Positions 7,832-14,727 of a DNA stretch of 33,785 nucleotides are shown piece by piece (positions within the stretch are counted from its first letter, which is position 1; every line of letters begins with the position of its first letter). A program made the position numbers and the translations under genes. The notes beneath the pieces were generated by a model. That model saw only the letters and a program-made list of their open reading frames with translations, was not told where the DNA came from and searched no databases. This DNA comes from Thiohalocapsa sp. ML1 (lineage in GTDB: Bacteria > Pseudomonadota > Gammaproteobacteria > Chromatiales > Chromatiaceae). The stretch lies in contig NZ_JABX01000055.1 in NCBI RefSeq assembly GCF_001469165.1, forward strand, positions 1 through 33,785, given 5' to 3'.

Positions 7832-9118
7832 TCACAGCCGTCCGTCCACGGTCCCGGCCGGGAAGACGTGCTTCACGTCGTAGATCGCGGCGCCGGGCTT
7901 GGCCAGCGCGCGCACGGCGTCGATGCCCATCTCGACAAACTGGCGGTGCGCGACGGCAACGACGACGGCGTCATAGGCCGCGCCGACGCTGGGCTGGACC
8001 AGCCGGATGCCGTACTCGCGCTCGGCTTCCTCTGCGCTGGCCCAAGGGTCGTGCACGTCGGACTGGATGCCGTAGGACTTGAGCTCCGCGGCGATGTCCA
8101 CCACGCGCGTGTTGCGCAGGTCCGGGCAGTTCTCCTTGAAGGTCAAGCCCATGATCAGCACGCGTGCATCCACCGGGAAGCCGCCGCGGGCCGCCATGAG
8201 CTTCACCACTTCGCTGGCGACGAAGGCGCCCATGCTGTCGTTCAGGCGCCGCCCGGCGAGGATGATCTCGGGGTGATAGCCGATCTGCTGCGCCTTATGC
8301 GTCAGGTAATAGGGGTCGACGCCGATGCAGTGGCCGCCCACGAGCCCGGGCCGGAAGGGCAGGAAGTTCCATTTGCTGCCGGCGGCGGTAAGCACCTCGT
8401 CCGTGTCGATGCCGAGCCGGTTGAAGATCAGCGCGAGCTCGTTGATCAGCGCGATGTTGACATCGCGCTGGGTGTTCTCGATGACCTTGGCCGCCTCCGC
8501 CACGCGGATGCTGCTCGCCCGGTGCGTGCCCGCCGTCACGACGCTGGCATAGAGCGAATCGACGAAGTCGGCCGCCTCAGGGGTCGAGCCCGACGTGACC
8601 TTCTTGATGGTGGTGAGCCGATGCTCCTTGTCGCCGGGGTTGATGCGCTCGGGGCTATAGCCGACGTAAAAGCCGTCGTTGTACCTGAGCCCGGAGCCCT
8701 GCTCCAGCAGCGGTACGCAGACCTCCTCGGTGGCACCGGGATACACGGTGGACTCGTAGATCACGACATCGCCGCGGGATAGCACGGTGCCGAGCAGGGT
8801 GCTGGCCGAGATCAGCGGGTTGAGGTCCGGCGTCTTCGCCTCTGTGATCGGCGTTGGCACGGTGACGATGTAGACATTGCATTGACGCAGGGCGTCCAGG
8901 TCCGTCGTGTAGCTCAGATGGGGCGTCGCCTTGAGCTCGGCAGGCTCCACCTCCAGCGAGCTGTCTCGCCCGGCCCTGAGCTCCTCAATCCGCGCCGCGT
9001 TGATGTCGAAGCCGACGGTGGTGTAGCGCTGCCCAAGGGCGACGGCCAAGGGCAGGCCGACATAGCCGAGGCCGACGATACCGATGGTCGGGGCGCGTTC
9101 GTCGAGTCGAAGAATCAT
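7832..9118 (-). CDS. tviB: Nucleotide-sugar dehydrogenase, TviB/VipA family
   Basis: A 428-residue UDP-sugar 6-dehydrogenase of the UDP-glucose/GDP-mannose dehydrogenase superfamily. It oxidises the C6 hydroxyl of a UDP-hexose or UDP-N-acetylhexosamine to the acid with two NAD+. Seen: the N-terminal NAD site [13 protein letters not shown], the central helical domain, and the catalytic cysteine C264 in [20 protein letters not shown] with a following basic residue is characteristic of the TviB/WbpA branch that uses UDP-GlcNAc/GalNAc-type sugars. The C-terminal domain contains the usual [15 protein letters not shown] motif. The start at 9118 ([13 protein letters not shown]) places the NAD fold properly; a longer in-frame extension is non-coding in character. 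It is the first gene of a minus-strand pair with the epimerase, transcribed away from the PEP-CTERM cassette. Confidence 0.92.
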   Translation of the reverse strand: MILRLDERAPTIGIVGLGYVGLPLAVALGQRYTTVGFDINAARIEELRAGRDSSLEVEPAELKATPHLSYTTDLDALRQCNVYIVTVPTPITEAKTPDLNPLISASTLLGTVLSRGDVVIYESTVYPGATEEVCVPLLEQGSGLRYNDGFYVGYSPERINPGDKEHRLTTIKKVTSGSTPEAADFVDSLYASVVTAGTHRASSIRVAEAAKVIENTQRDVNIALINELALIFNRLGIDTDEVLTAAGSKWNFLPFRPGLVGGHCIGVDPYYLTHKAQQIGYHPEIILAGRRLNDSMGAFVASEVVKLMAARGGFPVDARVLIMGLTFKENCPDLRNTRVVDIAAELKSYGIQSDVHDPWASAEEAEREYGIRLVQPSVGAAYDAVVVAVAHRQFVEMGIDAVRALAKPGAAIYDVKHVFPAGTVDGRL

Positions 9119-9645
9119 GATCCTGACAGCTCCGGACGAGAGTCTGTGGTTGGGATGCGCGCGGACCGCGGCCGCAACGCAACGGCGGCCGCGGCGACGT
9201 CGCGCGGTAGTATGCCGCGGTAGTATGCCGAAGCGCCGTTGGCGATGCGAGTGACGCCCTTGGCCGCCGTTGGCCGCCGCGTCCGGGGCGTCGGGCAGCG
9301 CCTCGCAGGCGCGCTCGGTGCTCGCTGCCGCAAGTCGTGTGCTTGGCGCCGCGTATCGGCGGCTCGTAGGGGCTGGCGCCATGCTGCGGAGGCGGTCCGG
9401 ACGATGAACCGCTCCGCTGTGCTAACATCCGCGCCGCTCAAGCCTGGGCGGTCACCCGCGGCTGCGTCCGAAGCTGCCACGTCGCTGATATGAGCCGAGC
9501 GGGGTCCGTGCGGCGGCAAAGCGTCGGGGCGGGTCCGAAGCGCAACGGCCGATCTGCGCGATGACGCGGACGGAGGGTACTGCGCCACGGCACCTCCGCC
9601 CTTGCGACACCCGCACGTCACATCCTGCTGCCCTTAAGGATCGGC
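9119..9645. other. Divergent 527-bp intergenic region
   Basis: This separates the minus-strand dehydrogenase from the plus-strand PEP-CTERM cassette and must hold promoters for both. No convincing gene is present. It contains a perfect 13-bp tandem duplication (GCGGTAGTATGCC at 9204-9216 and 9217-9229) and a 10-bp one (TTGGCCGCCG at 9260-9269 and 9270-9279). A possible -10 box TAACAT lies at 9423-9428 facing the glycosyltransferase, without a clear -35. A GGCAC...TTGC pair near 9590 has spacing 3 bp too long for a sigma-54 promoter. Confidence 0.6.
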
Positions 9646-11043
9646 ATGATTCGGCTCTTTGGCCACCACGTTTCCGGACTCAAGCTGCTGTTGGGCATGC
9701 TCGAGCTGGCAGTGTTCTTCGGGGCGCTGCACCTCGGCGTCGCGGTGCGCTTCGGCGGGGAGCTGCCGCACGACATCGCACCCGGCGACCCGTGGATCAC
9801 GGGAGTCCTGTTCGCGCTCGTGATGTCGCTGTGCATGGCCTCCATGGGCCTATACCAGCGCCGGGTGCAGGACGGTGAGGCGGGTTTCATTGTCCGGCTG
9901 GCCATCGCCTTCGCGATCGGCACGGCAGCGCTCGCGTTCCTGTTCTATCTCTTCCCGGCCCTGTTCATGGGGCGCGGCATCCTGGGATGGTCGCTGTTGT
10001 TCTCGTTCGCCGGCACCGTGGTGCTGCGCATGGTGTTCGACCGCATCGCCGGCGCGGAATCACAGAAGCGCCGCGTGCTGGTGCTGGGGGCAGGGGTCAA
10101 CGCGGAGCGCATCGCGGAATTGTTGGCGCAGGGCACTGGGCTTGGCTTTTGCGTTGTGGGCTATGTGCCTTTGCCGCGCAGCCAGCGCCTGTTGCCGGAC
10201 GATAAGCTCCTGATGCAGCAGGGGTCGCTGCTGGAGCTGGCGATTGCGCACAACGTCGATGAGATCGTGGTCGCTGCCGACGACCGCCGCCGCAAGCTGC
10301 CCGTGGGCGAGCTGCTGGACTGCAAGCTGAGCGGCTTCGCGGTGCTGGATCTGCTGACGTTTTTTGAGAAGGAGCTGGCCGCCGTCAAGATCGACCTGCT
10401 GCACCCGAGCTGGATCTTTTTCTCCCGCGACGGCTTCAAGATGGGCGTCACCGGGTTGTACGGAAAGCGGTTGCTGGACCTCGGGCTCGGTTCCCTGATG
10501 CTGCTGGTCGCCGCGCCGTTGATGCTGCTGGTCGCCCTGGCATCGACCATCGAGTCGCGTGGTCGCGACCCGATTTTCTACCACCAGATCCGGATCGGGC
10601 AGGGCGGGCTGCCGTTTCGCCTGCACAAGTTCCGCAGCATGCGGGTCGACGCGGAGGCCGACGGCCGCCCGCGCTGGGCGGCCAAGAACGACGCGCGCAT
10701 TACGCGGCTCGGCGCCTTCCTGCGGCGTACGCGCCTGGACGAGCTGCCGCAGCTCTTCAACGTGCTGAAGGGGCAGATGAGCCTGGTGGGGCCGCGCCCG
10801 GAACGCCCGGAGTTTGTCGAGCGGCTCGCGACCGGCATTCCCTACTACGCCGAGCGGCATCGGGTGAAGCCTGGGGTGACCGGCTGGGCGCAGCTCCTAT
10901 ATCCCTATGGTTCGGACGAGGACGACGCCAAGCGCAAGCTCGAGTTCGATTTGTACTACGTCAAGCATGCGGGCATTTTTTTGGACCTGATCATCCTGCT
11001 GCAAACCGTCGAGGTCGTGCTGCTGGGCAAGGGTGCCCGCTAG
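9646..11043 (+). CDS. epsB: XrtA/PEP-CTERM system glycosyltransferase (TIGR03013 type)
   Basis: A 465-residue inner-membrane polyprenyl-phosphate sugar-phosphate transferase, the enzyme that loads the first sugar phosphate on undecaprenyl phosphate for repeat-unit assembly. Order: about four membrane helices in residues 10-125, a CoA-binding-like Rossmann domain near 135-240 (VLVLGAGVNAERIAELL), a further membrane helix near 280-300, then the bacterial sugar-transferase domain (about 270-465) with HKFRSMR and the hallmark LDELPQLFNVLKGQMSLVGPRP region. This three-part form is the one found next to PrsK/PrsR/PrsT in exosortase genomes. The ATG at 9646 has a good TAAGGA ribosome site 8 bases away. 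PrsK follows after 24 bp, so the four genes probably form one operon. Confidence 0.93.
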   Translation: MIRLFGHHVSGLKLLLGMLELAVFFGALHLGVAVRFGGELPHDIAPGDPWITGVLFALVMSLCMASMGLYQRRVQDGEAGFIVRLAIAFAIGTAALAFLFYLFPALFMGRGILGWSLLFSFAGTVVLRMVFDRIAGAESQKRRVLVLGAGVNAERIAELLAQGTGLGFCVVGYVPLPRSQRLLPDDKLLMQQGSLLELAIAHNVDEIVVAADDRRRKLPVGELLDCKLSGFAVLDLLTFFEKELAAVKIDLLHPSWIFFSRDGFKMGVTGLYGKRLLDLGLGSLMLLVAAPLMLLVALASTIESRGRDPIFYHQIRIGQGGLPFRLHKFRSMRVDAEADGRPRWAAKNDARITRLGAFLRRTRLDELPQLFNVLKGQMSLVGPRPERPEFVERLATGIPYYAERHRVKPGVTGWAQLLYPYGSDEDDAKRKLEFDLYYVKHAGIFLDLIILLQTVEVVLLGKGAR

Positions 11044-11067
11044 GCGGCGCGGCAAGCGCTAAGGCTC

Positions 11068-13158
11068 ATGCAGACGATCGTCTCCCCCGAATCCATTGCC
11101 GTCATCGGCTACGCGGCGGACGCAGTCGCTATGGCCGTGCTGGGGCTGCTGCTGGTGACGACGTGGCGGGGCCGCTTGCAGGGCGGGCTTTTGCTGCTCG
11201 CCGTGGTGGTAAGCGTGCTGTGGGCGGCGTTGCTCGCCGTGCAGGCGCAGTGGCAGGCGGTGCCCTCGCAGGTCATCTGGGCGGCCGAGGCCGCGCGCAT
11301 CATCGCTTGGTGCGTGTTCCTGATGCGGCTGGTCAGCCGACTGCAAAGCGGGCTTGCCGAGCATCTGCGGCTGCTGTACGTCGGCGTACTGGTGGGCGGC
11401 GCGCTGCTGCTGCTGCCGTTCGAGGACTGGCTGCCGGCGCTGTTGCCCGGTGTAGGCGGCTGGCTTGCCAAGGCGCGGCTCATCGGGCAGTTGCTGCTCA
11501 CCGTCGTCGGCCTGTTTCTGGTCGAGCAGATCTACCGCAATACACCCTGGCAACATCGCTGGGGGATCAAGTTCTTGTGCTTCGGGCTTGGCGCGGTGTT
11601 CGTCTACGACTTCTATTTCTTTGCCGATGCGCTGCTGTTCGGGCGGCTCGACACCGGCGTGTGGCTCGCCCGCGGGGGCGTCAATGCCGTGGTGATGCCG
11701 CTGCTCGCGGTGAGCGTCGCCCGCAATCCGCAGTGGTCCTTCGACCTCTCGGTATCGCGGGCCGTGGTCGTCCATTCCACGACCCTGGTGGCCGCAGGCG
11801 TTTATCTGTTGTTCATGGCGCTCGCCGGTTACTACATTCGCGCCTACGGCGGCGAATGGACTGCCGTATTTCAGCCGCTGTTCTTTTTCGGTGCCGGGCT
11901 CTTGCTGGTGGTGCTGCTGTTCTCGGGCCAACTGCGCTCGCATCTGAAGCTCTTCGTCAGCAAGCACTTCTACAGCTATCGCTACGACTATCGCGAGGAA
12001 TGGCTACGGCTGATCCGGGTGCTCTCCGGCAAGGAGCTGCAGGCGACCCTGCCGGAACGCATCATTTTGGCGCTCGGCGAGTTGGTGGACAGTCCGGGCG
12101 GCGCCATCTGGGTGCGCGATGCCGACGGCGTCTGCTCGTTGCGGCGCTGTTGGAACCTGTCCCCGTCCGTCATCGACGGGCGCTGGCACGGCGAGGCGCT
12201 GTGCACCGCACTCGAGCCGGATGGGCGTATCCTGGAGCTCGCGGATGCCCCCATCGACGCCCTGCCGGATTGGCTCCGGGACAGTGCCAGTCTCTGGCTC
12301 CTGGTGCCGCTGCTGCATGAAGAGCGGGTGCTCGGTTTTGTCGTGCTCGCGCGGCCGCGGGCGGCACAGGAGCTGGGCTGGGAGAACATCCAGTTGTTGC
12401 AGACCGCGGCCAGGCAAGCGGCAAGCTATCTTGCCCTCGAAGAAGCCGCGGCCGCGCTGGCCGAGGCGCACCAGTTCGCGGGCTTCAATCGGCTCTCGGC
12501 GTTCGTCGTGCACGATCTCAAGAACCTCGTCGCCCAATTGTCCTTGGTGAGTCGCAACGCGGAGCGCTATCGCGATAATCCGGCCTTCGTCGACGATGCA
12601 CTGCAGACCGTGAGCGACTCCGTGGAGCGGATGAACCGGCTCCTACTGCAGTTGCGCTCGGCGGTGCCGACCGAGACGGAACGATGCGTTGCCGTCCGGC
12701 CCCTGGTGGAGCGGGCGGTCGCCGAGCGCGCCATCCAAGAGCCCGTGCCCATGCTGCGCGACGCCGGCGCCGCGGATGCGCACATCTGCGTTGACCCGGA
12801 GCGGTTCAGCTCCGTGCTGCGCAATATCATTCAGAACGCGCAGGAATCCACAGAGAAACAAGGCCGTGTGGAGGTGACCCTAGGCGCAGATGCCGAAAGC
12901 GTCACCATCGAGGTCGACGATGACGGCTGCGGCATGGACGAGGCCTTTATCCGTGAGCGGCTGTTTCGGCCGTTCGATTCCACCAAGGGGCTCGCCGGCA
13001 TGGGCATCGGCGCGCACGAATGCAAAGCGCTCGTTGCGCTCTCGGGAGGGCGTGTGGACGTCAAGAGTGAGCCTGGCCAGGGCACCTGTTTTCGCATCGA
13101 GCTGCCGCGGGCCCTGCCGGCGGTGGCGGAGCAGCAAGCCATGGCGGCTGCGGTGTAG
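11068..13158 (+). CDS. prsK: XrtA/PEP-CTERM system histidine kinase PrsK
   Basis: A 696-residue membrane sensor kinase. Residues 5-290 hold seven to nine hydrophobic helices with no large periplasmic loop, suggesting a membrane-embedded sensor. A GAF domain follows (about 318-465; IWVRDADGVCSLRRCW region), then the phospho-acceptor helix with H482 in FVVHDLKNLVAQL, where H-D-L-K-N differs from the usual H-E-[FL]-[RK]-[NT]. The HATPase domain spans 560-690, with the N box around N586-N590, the DDDGCGMDE G1 box and the GMGIGAHECKALV G2 box. This full arrangement is that of PrsK, the kinase found beside PrsR in PEP-CTERM/XrtA genomes. PrsR starts 5 bp after the stop, so the pair is co-translated. 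The signal sensed is unknown. Confidence 0.95.
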   Translation: MQTIVSPESIAVIGYAADAVAMAVLGLLLVTTWRGRLQGGLLLLAVVVSVLWAALLAVQAQWQAVPSQVIWAAEAARIIAWCVFLMRLVSRLQSGLAEHLRLLYVGVLVGGALLLLPFEDWLPALLPGVGGWLAKARLIGQLLLTVVGLFLVEQIYRNTPWQHRWGIKFLCFGLGAVFVYDFYFFADALLFGRLDTGVWLARGGVNAVVMPLLAVSVARNPQWSFDLSVSRAVVVHSTTLVAAGVYLLFMALAGYYIRAYGGEWTAVFQPLFFFGAGLLLVVLLFSGQLRSHLKLFVSKHFYSYRYDYREEWLRLIRVLSGKELQATLPERIILALGELVDSPGGAIWVRDADGVCSLRRCWNLSPSVIDGRWHGEALCTALEPDGRILELADAPIDALPDWLRDSASLWLLVPLLHEERVLGFVVLARPRAAQELGWENIQLLQTAARQAASYLALEEAAAALAEAHQFAGFNRLSAFVVHDLKNLVAQLSLVSRNAERYRDNPAFVDDALQTVSDSVERMNRLLLQLRSAVPTETERCVAVRPLVERAVAERAIQEPVPMLRDAGAADAHICVDPERFSSVLRNIIQNAQESTEKQGRVEVTLGADAESVTIEVDDDGCGMDEAFIRERLFRPFDSTKGLAGMGIGAHECKALVALSGGRVDVKSEPGQGTCFRIELPRALPAVAEQQAMAAAV

Positions 13159-13163
13159 CGCAG

Positions 13164-14519
13164 ATGCAGGAAGCAGCCATCAAACTCCTGATCGTCGAAG
13201 ACGACCCCGGCCTGCAACGGCAACTGCGCTGGAGCTTCGAGGGTTGCGAGGTCGTCGTCGCATCCGACTTCGCCACGGCGCAGGCCGAGCTCGACCGCTT
13301 CGCGCCCGCCGTGGTGACGCTGGACCTGGGGCTGCCGCCGGATCCGGGCGGCACCAGCGAAGGCTTTCGGCTCTTGGACGAGATCTTAAACCGCGCGCCG
13401 GACACCAAGGTCATCGTCGTTACCGGCCACAACGACCGCCACAACGCCGTCCGAGCCGTCGGCCGGGGTGCGTACGATTTCTTCGAGAAGCCCATCGACC
13501 CGGACCTGCTCGGCATGACCGTGCAGCGCGCGGCAAGGCTCGCGCACCTGGAGCAGGAGTATCGCAGGCTCGCCAGCGCCGTCTCCGAGTCACCCTTTGG
13601 CGAGCTCATCGCCGTGTCGCCGCAGATGCTGGAGGTCTGTCGCAGCATCGAAAAGCTGGCACCCACGGACGTCACCACGCTGGTTTTGGGCGAGAGCGGC
13701 ACCGGCAAAGAGGTGCTGGTGCGCATCCTGCACCAGCTCAGCAACCGCGCCAGCCGGCGGCTCGTGGCCATCAACTGTGCGGCGATCCCGGACGCCTTGC
13801 TCGAGAGCGAGCTGTTCGGCTACGAAAAGGGCGCCTTCACCGGCGCGGTGAAGACGACCCGCGGCAAGATCGAGGTCGCCGATCGCGGCATCCTGTTCCT
13901 GGATGAGATCGGGGATTTGCCCATGTCGTTGCAGTCGAAGCTCCTGCGGTTTTTGCAGGAGCGTGTCATCGAGCGCATCGGGGGGCGCCAGGAGATCCCG
14001 GTGGATGTGCGCGTCGTCTGCGCAACGCACCAGGATCTGCCCAAACTGATCGAAGCGGGGCGCTTCCGCGAAGACCTGTATTACCGCATCAACGAAGCGA
14101 CCATCCACGTGCCGCCGCTGCGCGAGCGGCGCGACGACGCCGTTGTGCTCGCGCGCGCCTTCCTCAGTCGTTTCGCGGCCCAGCACCGCAAGCCGGTCAA
14201 GACCTTCTCGCGCCAGGCGCTCGCCATTGTCGAGGCCTATCGATGGCCGGGCAACGTGCGCGAGCTGGAGAATCGGGTCAAGCGCGCCGTGGTCATGGCT
14301 GACGGCCGCGAGATCACGGCCGAGGATCTGGAGCTCGCCCAGATCGAGATCGAGGAGATCCCCTTCGACCTGCGGGAGGTCCGCGAGCTGTCTGAGATGC
14401 GGGCGATCAAGCGCGCCATCCATCACAGTGATCGCAACCTGTCGCGCGCGGCAGAGTTGTTGGGCATCACCCGGCCGACGCTCTATAACCTGATGAGGAA
14501 GTACGAGATCCCGACTTGA
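13164..14519 (+). CDS. prsR: PEP-CTERM-box response regulator PrsR (sigma-54 activator)
   Basis: A 451-residue NtrC-type regulator. The receiver domain (1-125) has the acidic pair E12-D13-D14 and phospho-acceptor D54 in VTLDLGLPP; K110 or so lies in FFEKPID. The AAA+ domain has Walker A GESGTGKE from residue 176, the sigma-54 contact loop GAFTGA at 223-228, the Walker B LFLDEIGDLP near 245-254, and an arginine-rich sensor region. A Fis-type helix-turn-helix closes the protein (NLSRAAELLGITRPTLYNLM, about 426-445). All parts needed for ATP-driven open-complex formation are intact. Known PrsR proteins activate sigma-54 promoters of PEP-CTERM genes through an upstream PEP-CTERM box. No clear -24/-12 element was found in this window, so its targets are probably elsewhere. 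It is 5 bp downstream of prsK. Confidence 0.96.
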   Translation: MQEAAIKLLIVEDDPGLQRQLRWSFEGCEVVVASDFATAQAELDRFAPAVVTLDLGLPPDPGGTSEGFRLLDEILNRAPDTKVIVVTGHNDRHNAVRAVGRGAYDFFEKPIDPDLLGMTVQRAARLAHLEQEYRRLASAVSESPFGELIAVSPQMLEVCRSIEKLAPTDVTTLVLGESGTGKEVLVRILHQLSNRASRRLVAINCAAIPDALLESELFGYEKGAFTGAVKTTRGKIEVADRGILFLDEIGDLPMSLQSKLLRFLQERVIERIGGRQEIPVDVRVVCATHQDLPKLIEAGRFREDLYYRINEATIHVPPLRERRDDAVVLARAFLSRFAAQHRKPVKTFSRQALAIVEAYRWPGNVRELENRVKRAVVMADGREITAEDLELAQIEIEEIPFDLREVRELSEMRAIKRAIHHSDRNLSRAAELLGITRPTLYNLMRKYEIPT

Positions 14520-14677
14520 CTGAGGGCGCGTGCGGCGCAGGATGCAGACGCTCGGACGCACGCCTTGGACGGGCACGGCATCGCGCCTGAGCGTCCGGGC
14601 CAGCCGCGCCCACCGGCTCACGCCGCCATTGTCCTCGCCGCACGGAAGCCGCCGACACACCCCGACAGTACACCGAC

Positions 14678-14703
14678 ACCAAGCAACTCTACCAAGCAAC
14701 TCT
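14678..14703. repeat. Perfect 13-bp tandem duplication upstream of prsT
   Basis: Two identical adjacent copies of ACCAAGCAACTCT, ending 24 bp before the prsT ATG. The 208-bp prsR-prsT spacer shows nothing else recognisable except the strong GGAGGT ribosome site at 14718-14723. Confidence 0.9.
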
Positions 14704-14727
14704 CAGCCACGCATCACGGAGGTCGCC

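Noticed and set aside
6623-8782. 719-codon open frame on the plus strand over the epimerase and dehydrogenase genes
   Set aside because: Antisense to two enzymes with intact active-site motifs; no recognisable product.
9570-9610. Possible sigma-54 promoter before the sugar transferase (GGCAC ... TTGC)
   Set aside because: The two elements are about 8 bases apart rather than 5, and the GG-GC spacing is strict for sigma-54.
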